From Aeromonas bestiarum (lineage in GTDB: Bacteria; Pseudomonadota; Gammaproteobacteria; Enterobacterales; Aeromonadaceae), in assembly GCF_000819745.1 (NCBI RefSeq), contig NZ_CDDA01000007.1, positions 1 to 64,000 of the forward strand: DNA of 64,000 nt, read 5' to 3'. Shown here piece after piece: positions 54,920 through 63,538 of this stretch. The notes beneath the pieces were generated by a model. That model saw only the letters and a list, made by a program, of their open reading frames with translations, did no database searches and was not told the DNA's origin. Position 1 is the first letter of the stretch; every line of letters starts with the position of its first letter. The position numbers and the translations under genes were made by a program.

Positions 54920-57682
54920 TCAGAACCACTGACCGTGGCGCTTGATGTAGATGGTCTTGATCGCCTGGGTCAGCCCCATGTAGGCCAGCATGGTGATCAC
55001 CAGCCACATGAAGTACTTGGGCGCTTCCAATGTGATGAAGCCGAAGTGCTCCGCCAGCGGCGAGAACGGCAGGTAGCAGCCGATGGCGATGGCGATGGAG
55101 GTCGACAACAGCACCGGCAGGGTAGCCGTGCTCTGCAGGAAGGGGATCTTGCGGGTTCGCAGCATGTGCACCACCAGGGTCTGGGAAACCAGCCCCTCGA
55201 TGAACCAGCCCGAGTTCATGATGGCCTGACCGTTGACCAGGGGATCCATGCTGCCGTTGGCGGTGGCATACATGGCACCGGCTCCGAACACGAACCACAT
55301 CAGGCAGAAGGTGCTGATGTCGAACACGGAGGAGGTCGGGCCGAGCCAGAGCATGAAGCGCTTGATGTTGCTGGCTTCCCACTTGCGCGGACGCTTGAGG
55401 AACTCGGGGTCCATCTTGTCCCAGGGCAGCAGCATCTGGGAGACGTCATACACCAGGTTCTGGATCAGCATCTGCATCGCCAGCATGGGCGCCCAGGGCA
55501 GCCAGGCGGAGGCGACCAGCACCGAGAAGACGTTGCCGAAGTTGGAGCTGGCGGTCATGTTGAGGTACTTGAGGATGTTGCCGAAGGTCTCGCGTCCCTT
55601 GACCACCCCCTCTTCCAGCACCATCAGGCTCTTCTCCAGCAGGATGATGTCGGCCGTCTCCTTGGCGATGTCGGCACCGCTGTCCACCGAGATCCCCACG
55701 TCCGCATCCCGCAGCGCCGGGGCGTCGTTGATGCCGTCACCGAGGAAACCGACCGTGTTGCCGTTGGCCTGCAACGCCTTCACCACCCGCGACTTCTGCA
55801 GCGGGGTGAGCTTGGCGAAGATGGTGGTGTGCTTGACGACTGTGCACAGGGCCACGTCGTCCATCACCTCTATGTCCTTGCCGAGCAGGGGCACCCCAGG
55901 GTTCAGCCCCACATCGCGACACACCTTGCTGGTGATGATGGGGTTGTCGCCGGTCAGCACCTTGACCGCCACGCCGTAGTCATTCAGCGCACGGATGGCC
56001 GGGGCGGCCGAATCCTTGGGCGGATCGAAGAAGGTGAGGAAGCCGCGCACCACCAGTCCGGCCTCGTCACTGGTCCGGTAGCTCTGCTTGCACTCGGCAG
56101 CCGGGATATCGCGGGTCGCCACTATCAACACCCGATAACCGTCGGCGTTGTACTCCTCGCTGCGGCGCAGCAGGGCACGGCGCTCAATCTCATCCAGCTC
56201 GCGGATCTGCTTGCCGTCGTCGATGTGGCTGGAGACGGAGAGCATCTCCTCCACTGCCCCCTTGGAGACCATCAGCTGCTGGCCACTCTCATCCTGTACT
56301 ATCACCGACAGGCGACGACGCACGAAGTCGAACGGCAGCTCATCCACCTTGTTGTAGCCAGCCGGCTTGCAGCCCGACCCCAACGCATCGGCGTGCTCGA
56401 TCACGGCTATGTCCATCAGGTTCTTCATGCCGCTCTGATGATAACTGTTGAGCCAGGCCAGCTGCAGTATCCTGTCATCCCGGCTGCCGCGCACGTCGTA
56501 GTGGTGCTCCAGGATGATCTTGTCCTGGGTCAGGGTGCCCGTCTTGTCGGTGCAGAGCACGTCCATGGCACCAAAGTTCTGCACCGAGTTGAGCCGCTTG
56601 ACCACCACCTTGCGTTTGGCCATGGCCACGGCGCCCCGCGCCAGGTTGGCGGAGACTATCATGGGCAGCATCTCCGGGGTCAGCCCCACCGCCACCGCCA
56701 GCGCGAAGGTCAGCGCCGACATCCAGTCACCGCTGCTGACGCCGCTCAGCATGAAGACCACGGGCACCATCACCAGCATGAAGCGGATCAGCAGCCGGGT
56801 GACGCTGTTAACGCCCCGATCGAAGCTGGTTTCGATGCGCTTGTGGCTCACCACGTTGCGGGCCAGCGAACCGAAGTAGGTGTCGCTGCCGGTGGCCACC
56901 ACCACCGCCTTGGCGGTGCCGCTTACCACGTTGGTGCCCATGAAGCAGATGTTGGGCAGGTCGAGCAGGCCCACCTCCCCCGTGCTGCTGCCGTCCGCCG
57001 ACTTCTCGGCCACGGCCCCCAGGGTGTCGTACTTCTCCACCGGCAGGGCCTCGCCGGTCAGCACCGCCTGACTGATGAAGAGATCGCGGGATTCGATCAG
57101 CTTGATGTCGGCCGGGATCATGTCCCCCGCCTGCAGGTGCACTATGTCACCGGCCACCAGCTCGACCATCGCCACCTCCTTGCGCAGGGAGGGGGCTCCC
57201 GGCGAAGGGCGGCGCTGCACGGTAGCGGTGTTGCGTACCAGCGACTTGAGGGTTTCGGCCGCCTTGGCCGAGCGGTACTCCTGCCAGAAGCGGAGCAGGC
57301 CGCTCAGGCTGACCATGACGCCGAGGATGATCACCTTGACCCAATCCTCGTCACCCGGCTCGGCCATCAGCACGTCCATCACGTAGCTGACCAGTCCGAG
57401 CACGATCAGCACCATCACGAAGGGGTTCTTGAACGCCTGCATCAGCTGGATCAGCGGATGGGGCGGCTTGTCGTGGGTCACCTCGTTGGGGCCGAACTGG
57501 ACCAGACGGTTGGCCGCCTCGGTCGAAGTCAGGCCATCGATATTGCCGCGCACGGCGGTGAGAGTGTACTCGAGAGACTTGTCGGCCTCGTCGAGCACCC
57601 GGGAGGAGAGCTTCTCATTGGCACGGCCCGGGGAGACGAATCCCTGCTGCTTGTGCCGGCTGGCGGTATGTTGTTGCTTCAT
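54920..57682 (-). CDS. mgtA: Magnesium-transporting P-type ATPase MgtA
   Basis: A 920-residue P3B-type ATPase that imports Mg2+ across the inner membrane at low Mg2+. Actuator loop LTGEA is at 208-212, the membrane motif VGLTPEMLP at 332-340, and the phosphorylated aspartate D379 is in DKTGTLT. The hinge GDGINDAP and six late membrane helices follow. The message has a long leader (at least 270 bases) with a proline-rich leader peptide. It converges on the exporter gene at 54136. Confidence 0.96.
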   Translation of the reverse strand: MKQQHTASRHKQQGFVSPGRANEKLSSRVLDEADKSLEYTLTAVRGNIDGLTSTEAANRLVQFGPNEVTHDKPPHPLIQLMQAFKNPFVMVLIVLGLVSYVMDVLMAEPGDEDWVKVIILGVMVSLSGLLRFWQEYRSAKAAETLKSLVRNTATVQRRPSPGAPSLRKEVAMVELVAGDIVHLQAGDMIPADIKLIESRDLFISQAVLTGEALPVEKYDTLGAVAEKSADGSSTGEVGLLDLPNICFMGTNVVSGTAKAVVVATGSDTYFGSLARNVVSHKRIETSFDRGVNSVTRLLIRFMLVMVPVVFMLSGVSSGDWMSALTFALAVAVGLTPEMLPMIVSANLARGAVAMAKRKVVVKRLNSVQNFGAMDVLCTDKTGTLTQDKIILEHHYDVRGSRDDRILQLAWLNSYHQSGMKNLMDIAVIEHADALGSGCKPAGYNKVDELPFDFVRRRLSVIVQDESGQQLMVSKGAVEEMLSVSSHIDDGKQIRELDEIERRALLRRSEEYNADGYRVLIVATRDIPAAECKQSYRTSDEAGLVVRGFLTFFDPPKDSAAPAIRALNDYGVAVKVLTGDNPIITSKVCRDVGLNPGVPLLGKDIEVMDDVALCTVVKHTTIFAKLTPLQKSRVVKALQANGNTVGFLGDGINDAPALRDADVGISVDSGADIAKETADIILLEKSLMVLEEGVVKGRETFGNILKYLNMTASSNFGNVFSVLVASAWLPWAPMLAMQMLIQNLVYDVSQMLLPWDKMDPEFLKRPRKWEASNIKRFMLWLGPTSSVFDISTFCLMWFVFGAGAMYATANGSMDPLVNGQAIMNSGWFIEGLVSQTLVVHMLRTRKIPFLQSTATLPVLLSTSIAIAIGCYLPFSPLAEHFGFITLEAPKYFMWLVITMLAYMGLTQAIKTIYIKRHGQWF

Positions 57683-57785
57683 AACTCTTTATCCTGATTT
57701 TCGCTTGCAGCAAGGCCCTGTCGCGGGCCAGGCCAGGCGTCAGTACTGATGTGAGACAGGCAATGGGCCCCCGGCTGGCGCAGGC

Positions 57786-57816
57786 GCGGCATGGCGCCGC
57801 CCGCAGGACATGCCGC
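57786..57816 (-). promoter_or_regulatory. Stem-loop in the mgtA leader
   Basis: Perfect 8-base arms GCGGCATG and CATGCCGC around a 15-base loop, between the leader peptide and mgtA. A second palindrome, GGCAAGCTTGCC (about 57835-57846), lies closer to the leader peptide. Together they could form alternative structures governed by ribosome progress on the leader peptide. Confidence 0.45.
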
Positions 57817-57901
57817 CAGACGGCGTGTCTGTCGGGCAAGCTTGCCAGCAGGTAGGGGCTATCAGGGATCAGGACTCCGCATCCTGTTACCCGCAGAGGG
57901 A

Positions 57902-57955
57902 TCAGGCGTGGGGAGGCGTGGACCCCGAGGGTCGAGGCTTGGGCTCTTCGGTCAT
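57902..57955 (-). CDS. Proline-rich leader peptide of mgtA (MgtL-like)
   Basis: A 17-codon frame, MTEEPKPRPSGSTPPHA, with a near-ideal ribosome site (GGAGGATATCGT before the ATG). It lies 219 bases upstream of mgtA in the same direction. Salmonella and E. coli mgtA have a 17-codon leader, MgtL, whose acidic and proline residues make ribosomes fall off or stall at low Mg2+ and allow read-through into mgtA. This peptide is different in sequence but has the same length and the same composition (two Glu then alternating prolines). Function is inferred. Confidence 0.65.
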   Translation of the reverse strand: MTEEPKPRPSGSTPPHA

Positions 57956-58285
57956 ACGATATCCTCCGAGTGGGGTGGAGAGAGTCGGGCGCGGCCACTG
58001 ACAGCCAGATGCACTGTCGCTGGCGGGCGTGACCCGCGGGTCTGCATTATCGGCGGATGAGTCCGGTGATCCCGCCACCAGGGCGGCATACACCCATAAA
58101 GGAAATAAGGATAACGACAGCTTGAAATAACTGGATGCTGGGCAGGGAATAATATCAGCGATGCCGGGCGGGTGAAGATAACGGAGAAAACCGCACCCCA
58201 TGGAAATATTACGGTGCAACCTTTGTCACGGCCGAAATATATTGAGCAATCACTTTGATTATTTTATTTCGCAACCTGTCCTATC

Positions 58286-58303
58286 GAAAACGAACCCGTT
58301 TTC
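58286..58303. promoter_or_regulatory. Palindrome GAAAACG-N4-CGTTTTC
   Basis: Perfect 7-base inverted repeat with a 4-base spacer in an AT-rich section. Its form is typical of a dimeric repressor site. It lies about 330 bases upstream of the leader peptide start, so it could be near the mgtA promoter. The regulator is unknown. Confidence 0.4.
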
Positions 58304-58524
58304 AATATGGTATTGTCCATCTTGTTATTTCAAGCTCGATCACTTCCCGGCCACGGCACGGATGCACGGATCCGACGCTGTGGCGGCCCTGACGGGCAGC
58401 ACCCGGGGCGCATGATGAAGCGTTCAATTGCAGGGGTCGCGAGGCGGCATGGCTCGCAGGTGAGCGGAACAATCCAGATTTACAACGGCAATCCCTGATG
58501 AAGGCCGGGATTAAGCGGTTGTGA

Positions 58525-58572
58525 GAGTCGAAGGTGACTCATATAGATGCTGCACTCTGAGCGATCAGAGTG
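58525..58572 (+). other. Two hairpins upstream of yedE
   Basis: GAGTC-GAAGGT-GACTC (58525-58540) is followed by CACTCTGA-GCGA-TCAGAGTG (58553-58572), which has a GNRA tetraloop. They lie about 370 bases before yedE. They may be part of a structured leader, but I cannot match them to a known riboswitch class. Confidence 0.3.
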
Positions 58573-58943
58573 AGGGGGAAGACAGGATATCAACCTCAGC
58601 TCTGGTAAGCCCACATCGCGATTTGCAATCGGCTACAACTGTCGCTTTCCATAATATCCTTCCATCTGTTGATAACACGCCGAGATTCTACCCAAAAGCA
58701 TTCGAAGGCGCAAAATTTAAATTCATCTTTTTCAATTTAATTAGTTTCACACTCGTCACACCATTATTTTCAGCCCCTGAAATAGATTCATCCTCATTTC
58801 GCCAGGGGCCCTTGCCAGGAATTGATCTGGATGGGGTTTTGCTTTCATTTTCCGTCACAGGCGCGGATCCGCGCTGGAATCGGACTCAATGTGGGAATAG
58901 GATGCACGGCTTCACTCACTCATGACGCACAGGAAACAACAAC

Positions 58944-60053
58944 ATGAATCGAAAATGGTCGCTCCCCATCGTGGCAATCGCGGGGGGAGCGTTACTCTGG
59001 CTCGGCAACACCTTTGGTATGAAATGGGCCCTGATGGCCCTGATCGGATTCGGCTTCGGCTTCACCCTCTCCTTCAGCCGCTTCGGCATCGTATTCGGTT
59101 GGCGCGAAATGCTGACCAAGCGCAACAGCTACTATGTGCGGGTTCACCTGCTCACCATCGCCATCGAAATCCTGCTGTTCACCTGCTTCCTCTCCTTTAG
59201 TCACGCCCTGTTTGGCGATGCCATGGTGGGCAACGTGATGGCCATCGGCATTCCCTTCATCGTCGGCGCCTTCCTGTTCGGCATCGGCATGCAGCTGGCG
59301 GGCGTCTGCGCCACCGGCACCCTCTACTGCTGCGGCGAGGGGCAACCCCGCTTCTGGCTGGTGCTGCTCTGCTACGGCATAGGCACCCTGATCAGCAACC
59401 AGTTCCGCCCCATGCTGGATGCCACCTTCTCCAGCCATGTGGTGCTGGCCAAGGATCTGACCGGCAATATCTGGAGCGGCATGCTGCTCAACCTGGCGCT
59501 GGTCGCCGTACTCTTCCTGCTGTTTCGCAACAGCGAACTCAAGCGCACCGGCGAGCTCAAGCCCCTCTTCAGCGGTGGCAACCTGTTCTGGCGCGACGGC
59601 CGCTTCACCGTGCTGACCGGCGGCATCCTGATCGCCCTGCTCAACTCCAGCGTGGTGGCCCTGCACGGCTCGGCCTGGACCATCACGGGCGCCGTCTATG
59701 ACATGGCGCTGCGCGGCGCCTCTTTGTTCGGCCTGTTCGAGGGGAACCCCAAGCTGGCCCAGCCACTCTTCATCAACCCCATGGTCGGCATGTTCTGGCT
59801 GGGGATCCTGGGGGCCATGCTGGCGCGTTGCATCAGCGGTGGTGGCACCTTCGCCCCGATGCGGCTCGGCAACAGCCTGGCATCCATTCTCGGCGGCCTG
59901 CTGATGGGGATGGGCGCCATGTACAGCGCCTGCAACCTGGGTGGCTTCTTCGACGGCACGGCATCGGGCAGCCTGCACGGCTGGGTCTGGATGCTGATGG
60001 CCCTGGCCGGCAGCCTGATCGGCATCCGCCTGCGGCCGCTGTTCAAGCTCTGA
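58944..60053 (+). CDS. yedE: YeeE/YedE family transporter (sulfur/selenium compounds)
   Basis: A 369-residue inner-membrane protein with about nine helices. Two conserved cysteine-containing repeats, GMQLAGVCATGTLYCCGEG and GMGAMYSACNLGGFFDG, match the YeeE/YedE fold, in which such cysteines form the path for thiosulfate or related sulfur species. The length is near that of E. coli YedE. It is alone in its transcript, with a terminator behind it. The exact substrate is not determinable here. Confidence 0.85.
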   Translation: MNRKWSLPIVAIAGGALLWLGNTFGMKWALMALIGFGFGFTLSFSRFGIVFGWREMLTKRNSYYVRVHLLTIAIEILLFTCFLSFSHALFGDAMVGNVMAIGIPFIVGAFLFGIGMQLAGVCATGTLYCCGEGQPRFWLVLLCYGIGTLISNQFRPMLDATFSSHVVLAKDLTGNIWSGMLLNLALVAVLFLLFRNSELKRTGELKPLFSGGNLFWRDGRFTVLTGGILIALLNSSVVALHGSAWTITGAVYDMALRGASLFGLFEGNPKLAQPLFINPMVGMFWLGILGAMLARCISGGGTFAPMRLGNSLASILGGLLMGMGAMYSACNLGGFFDGTASGSLHGWVWMLMALAGSLIGIRLRPLFKL

Positions 60054-60059
60054 TGGCAT

Positions 60060-60091
60060 AACGGGATGGCGCACAAGGGCGCCATCCCGTT
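60060..60091. terminator. Terminator after yedE
   Basis: Thirteen-base perfect arms AACGGGATGGCGC and GCGCCATCCCGTT with a 6-base loop; no strong U-run. Convergent with the LysE-type gene. Confidence 0.65.
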
Positions 60092-60153
60092 GAAATACCT
60101 TTCCTTATATCCCGGCCTGATGGCTGCGGAACGGGCCTCATCCCGCCAGAACC

Positions 60154-60774
60154 TCAACCCAGCGCCCTGATCAGCAGCAGGATCGCGAAGCCGGTGAACA
60201 TCACGGCCGACAACCGGTTGATCCCCCTGGCGAAGCGCTCGCCATATCCCTGCATGCCCACCCAGCGAAACACCAAGCAGTAGCCGCCATGCACCACCAG
60301 CACCACGGCACTGAAGGTCAGCGCCAGCAGCATGCACTGGCCCAGCGCCCCCTGACGAAAATCGATGAACTGGGGAAACAGGCTGGTGAAGAAGATGATC
60401 GCCTTGGGATTGAGCAGGCTGATGAGCGCTCCCTTGGCGAAACTGCGGCCACAATCCCGATCGGTGGAGGCCCCCACGACCGGGCTGACCGCGCGCTGAC
60501 GCCAGGAGTTCAGCCCCAGATAGAGCAGATAGAGGGCGCCCCCCAGAGTGAGGATCTGCTGCCCCTCGGCCAGCCAGTGGGTAAACCAGAGCACCGCCAG
60601 CGAGGCCAGGGTTGCCACCATCAATATCCCCACCGCCACCCCGACAAAGCCGGCGATGGCGTGGCGGGTTCCCCGGGTCAGGGTGTTGCCTATGGTGTAG
60701 ATCACCGCCGGGCCGGGACTGAGCACAGTCCCCACGGCGAGCAGCAGGTAGAGGGCGTAATATTCGAGGCTCAT
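60154..60774 (-). CDS. LysE-family amino-acid exporter
   Basis: A 206-residue inner-membrane protein with six helices; N terminus YYALYLLLAVGTVLSPGPAVIYTIGNTL, then ALISLLNPKAIIFFTSLFPQF, as in LysE/RhtB. I prefer the ATG at 60774 (MSLEYY); an ATG five codons upstream is possible. It diverges from the LysR-type gene at 60876, a typical regulator-exporter arrangement. Confidence 0.86.
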   Translation of the reverse strand: MSLEYYALYLLLAVGTVLSPGPAVIYTIGNTLTRGTRHAIAGFVGVAVGILMVATLASLAVLWFTHWLAEGQQILTLGGALYLLYLGLNSWRQRAVSPVVGASTDRDCGRSFAKGALISLLNPKAIIFFTSLFPQFIDFRQGALGQCMLLALTFSAVVLVVHGGYCLVFRWVGMQGYGERFARGINRLSAVMFTGFAILLLIRALG

Positions 60775-60875
60775 CACAGGGTATTCCATCGTCGGTCAAG
60801 TGCCGCCCAGTATATTGACAGCCTCTTCGCCAGCCAGACATAGTGGCGCTCGGCTTTATAAACCAGGAGTTTAGA

Positions 60876-61772
60876 GTGGATCGTCTGACCGCCATCGAGA
60901 TCTTCGTCGAAGTCGCCCGCGCGGGCAGCTTCAGTGCCGTGGCGGAGCGATTCGAGATGACACCGGCCATGATCGGCAAATACATCAAATGGCTGGAGGC
61001 CAGAGTGGGTTCCCGCCTGCTCAACCGCAACACCCGCTGCCAGAGCCTGACCGAGGCGGGCAGAGAGTACCTTGGCGGTTGCCAGAACCTGCTGCAGCAC
61101 TATCGGGAGCTGGAGCAGAACACCCGGGCCCATACAGGCCAGGCGGCGGGCAAGATCCGCATCAATGCCCCCATCACCTTTGGCAGCTATCGGCTGACCC
61201 CCTTGCTGTGTCGCTTCATGGCGCAGTATCCGCAGATCCGCATCGAACTGGATCTCTGCGATCGGCTGGTCGATGTGATCGGCGACGGCTTCGACCTCAT
61301 CTTTCGGGTCGGCACTCCCAAGGATGCCGCCTACATAGCCCGCCCACTGACCAGCTCGGCCTCGGTCTTCTGTGCCTCGCCACACTACCTGCAACACCAC
61401 GGCACCCCGCTCGAGCTGGCGGATCTGGCCCGTCACCGCTGCCTGGGTTTTACCCCCTGGCTGACGCAGTCGAGCCTGGCCGAGGAGTTTCCCCTCGAAC
61501 ATCTGCACCTGTGGGACAGCCAGTTCATCAGCAACCATGGCAGCGCCCTCAAGGTGGCGGCCCTGAATCATGCGGGCATAGTGCTGCAACCCAGGGCTCT
61601 GCTGAGCCAGGAGCTGGCCAGCGGCGCCTTGCTGGAGATACTGCCGGATGCCCTGCCCGCTCCGCGCCCGGTCAACCTGCTCTACCCGGCCAGAGAGCCC
61701 ATGCCGCTGCGCCTGCGGCTGCTGATCGACTACCTCAGCGACCACCGTCATGAGCTGGATCTGCCCGCCTGA
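60876..61772 (+). CDS. LysR-family transcription regulator
   Basis: A 298-residue regulator. The N-terminal helix-turn-helix (AIEIFVEVARAGSFSAVAERFEMTPAMIGKYIKWLE) is followed by a substrate-binding domain from about residue 90. The start is GTG at 60876 with AGGAG six bases upstream; an earlier ATG in frame has no site. It probably controls the divergent LysE-type exporter. The inducer is unknown. Confidence 0.9.
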   Translation: MDRLTAIEIFVEVARAGSFSAVAERFEMTPAMIGKYIKWLEARVGSRLLNRNTRCQSLTEAGREYLGGCQNLLQHYRELEQNTRAHTGQAAGKIRINAPITFGSYRLTPLLCRFMAQYPQIRIELDLCDRLVDVIGDGFDLIFRVGTPKDAAYIARPLTSSASVFCASPHYLQHHGTPLELADLARHRCLGFTPWLTQSSLAEEFPLEHLHLWDSQFISNHGSALKVAALNHAGIVLQPRALLSQELASGALLEILPDALPAPRPVNLLYPAREPMPLRLRLLIDYLSDHRHELDLPA

Positions 61773-61790
61773 GAGGCAGGCCAGACCGGG

Positions 61791-62474
61791 TTACTCCCCG
61801 CGCAGCGTCGCCTTGCGCAGATAGACATAACCCTCGCCCGGGCTGCCCCAGCGCTGATGGGCCTCGTTGTCGTAGGCCCTGTCCAGCAGCCTGACGCTGT
61901 CGGGGCCGATCCAGAGGTACTGCACCAGAGTGCTGGCGCCGCCGAAATTGGTGGAGCAGCTGCCAACCTTGCTGTGGCCCGCGTACTCCCCCGAGGGTTG
62001 GCGGGTCAGCCAGATCTCGCAGCCCTGACGCAGGGAGAGCTGTTGCGGGGTGAGGGAGTTCAGCAGACTGGGGTCGCGCCAGGCCCCGGCGAAGTCGACG
62101 GCTCTGGGCATGGTCAGTTCGGCCATCAGGATGCGGCCATCGGGGACGGGAGAGAAACGGTAGATACGCTGGCGAAACGGACGCACCGCCCGCTCGGTCA
62201 GGAACTGCTCGGCATAGACCCAGCGAAAGCCCTTGTAGCCGGGCCAGATCTCCACCAGCCGCAGCTCGGCGCTGGTGAAACGGGTGTCATAACTGGCCTG
62301 CTCCCGGCTGGAGAACTCGCCGGTAAACCAGGAGAGCAGCGGTTCCATGCTGACCTGAGCCGTCGTCGCCCTGGCCGCTGACGGGCCGGTCGGGATGGTG
62401 ACAAAGGGGGCGGGCGCCGCCCATACCAGGCAGGTGCAGAGCAGCCCGCACAGGGCCGCCATCAGCGTGACCAT
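61791..62474 (-). CDS. CpcT/CpeT-like secreted protein
   Basis: A 227-residue protein with a Sec-type signal peptide (MVTLMAALCGLLCTCLVWAA) and a CpcT/CpeT-type barrel: FTGEFSSREQA, RIYRF, CEIWLTRQPSGEYAGHSKVGSC, DSVRLLDRAYD. In cyanobacteria such proteins attach bilins, but proteobacterial members are unlikely to do so. I chose the ATG at 62474 (GAAGGA upstream); upstream ATGs lack a site. It converges on the LysR-type gene with only 18 bases between. Confidence 0.78.
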   Translation of the reverse strand: MVTLMAALCGLLCTCLVWAAPAPFVTIPTGPSAARATTAQVSMEPLLSWFTGEFSSREQASYDTRFTSAELRLVEIWPGYKGFRWVYAEQFLTERAVRPFRQRIYRFSPVPDGRILMAELTMPRAVDFAGAWRDPSLLNSLTPQQLSLRQGCEIWLTRQPSGEYAGHSKVGSCSTNFGGASTLVQYLWIGPDSVRLLDRAYDNEAHQRWGSPGEGYVYLRKATLRGE

Positions 62475-62803
62475 CGAATCCTTCCGAATCATTTTCATGG
62501 CGGCGATTATATGAGCGAATGGCCGCAATAACCGCAATCTTGATCAAATCCTTGCCGATCCATTGAAAAATCACAGTGTTAGCGAAAGGAAGTGACGGCG
62601 GCGCCGGGTTCAATGGCCCCGTCACCTGCCGGCGCAGAGGCAGCCACCCCACCCAGCCAGCGGCAAACGAGGCCTACCTGCCGATAACTTGGATGACGGC
62701 TGAACGGGCCACGGCTTCCTCTTGTGGGCGCTCTTTGAATCGGTTATTTCTCTTGCAACGCCTTGCGCATCGGATGCAAAGGTCATGCATATCAGGAGCA
62801 AAG
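62475..62803. other. Promoter region between divergent CpcT/CpeT-like and DUF3313 genes
   Basis: About 330 bases without a gene I can support. An open frame continues upstream of the DUF3313 start but has no ribosome site. No repeats or strong hairpins seen. Confidence 0.5.
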
Positions 62804-63460
62804 ATGAAGAGAGCCGTAATCGCAGGCATGGTGGCCATCCTGCTGGGTGGCTGCGCAGTGAAGAATCAGGTATCGCAGGGGTTGCAGGCGATCCCGCTGG
62901 CGGCCTTTCAACCAAGTGAAAGCAACCCCAACCAGCGCGTCTACAAGGAGCCCGGCGTGGATCTGCGCCAGTACCATCAGGTGCTGCTCGACCCGCTACA
63001 GTTCATCCGCCAGGAGAACGGCCACTGGTATCTGCTGACCGCCAACGAGCAGAACGACATCGGCCGCTACTACCACGCCACCTTCCAGCGCGAACTGGTC
63101 AGCCAGGGCGTGCAGATCGCCACAGCCCCCGGCCCTGGCGTGATGCGGGTGCAGGCCGCCATCACCAACTTCGATCTGACCCGCCCCGACCCCAAACTGC
63201 GGGATCTGCTGCCCGCCAAGATCGCCATCAACGTCACCCGCGAAGTGATCGGCAAGGAGCCCTACCTGCTCAAGGTGGGCAGCATGGCCCAGTTGCTCGA
63301 CTCCCAAAGCGGCAAGCTGCTGGTGCGGGTGATGGATGCGCGCGAGAGCCCGGATACCACCCACAAGGACTCCCCCATCACAGCCGACGAGATGGAGAAG
63401 ATGATCGATCAGTGGGCCGCCAGCCGCGCCAAACAGCTGGCCGACAATCTGGGCCGCTAG
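62804..63460 (+). CDS. DUF3313 lipoprotein
   Basis: A 218-residue predicted lipoprotein with signal MKRAVIAGMVAILLGGC and lipobox LGGC (acylated C17). Its body (YKEPGVDLRQYHQVLLDPLQF, YYHATFQRELVSQGVQI) fits DUF3313. AGGAG lies seven bases before the ATG at 62804. Residue +2 after the cysteine is Ala, which favours outer-membrane sorting. Function unknown. Confidence 0.85.
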   Translation: MKRAVIAGMVAILLGGCAVKNQVSQGLQAIPLAAFQPSESNPNQRVYKEPGVDLRQYHQVLLDPLQFIRQENGHWYLLTANEQNDIGRYYHATFQRELVSQGVQIATAPGPGVMRVQAAITNFDLTRPDPKLRDLLPAKIAINVTREVIGKEPYLLKVGSMAQLLDSQSGKLLVRVMDARESPDTTHKDSPITADEMEKMIDQWAASRAKQLADNLGR

Positions 63461-63476
63461 TCCGGCTTGCCACATT

Positions 63477-63507
63477 CCGGCCCAGTGCGCCCTGCGGATG
63501 GGGCCGG
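63477..63507 (+). terminator. Weak hairpin after the DUF3313 gene
   Basis: CCGGCCC and GGGCCGG arms with a 17-base loop, followed by TTATTTCCCCTTT. Probably a weak terminator before the cupin gene. Confidence 0.45.
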
Positions 63508-63538
63508 TTATTTCCCCTTTCTGTGACAAGGAGCCGTC

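Larger units (their letters stand above)
57956..58943. other. Long non-coding region between the mgtA leader and yedE
   Basis: Nearly 1 kb with no convincing gene. The part up to 58200 is GC-rich; 58200-58330 and 58640-58800 are clearly more AT-rich than the surrounding genes. It must hold the mgtA and yedE promoters. I could not find a PhoP box (TGTTTA repeats) on either strand. Visible structures are the palindrome at 58286-58303 and two hairpins at 58525-58572. Confidence 0.6.

Noticed and set aside
54902-57697. 931-residue open frame on the plus strand opposite mgtA
   Set aside because: Exact antisense of mgtA with His/Gln/Gly-rich, low-complexity composition caused by GC-rich codons. 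No start site or known domain.
57615-57998. 127-codon leftward frame overlapping the mgtA start
   Set aside because: It overlaps mgtA out of frame and has no family features.
57902-58219. 105-codon leftward frame that contains the leader peptide at its end
   Set aside because: No ribosome site at its start. Only the last 17 codons have a strong site and a coherent role. It resembles a signal peptide in part, but I cannot support it.
58521-58925. 134-codon rightward open frame before yedE
   Set aside because: It spans low-GC patches and hairpins, has no ribosome site and no recognisable protein character. Kept only as intergenic sequence.
57956-58943. PhoP box for mgtA
   Set aside because: I looked for two TGTTTA half-sites 5 bases apart on both strands of the upstream region and did not find a pair worth reporting.
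61791-62474. Bilin lyase function for the CpcT/CpeT-like protein
   Set aside because: The fold family is named for cyanobacterial lyases, but a secreted proteobacterial member with no phycobiliproteins nearby cannot be assigned that activity.
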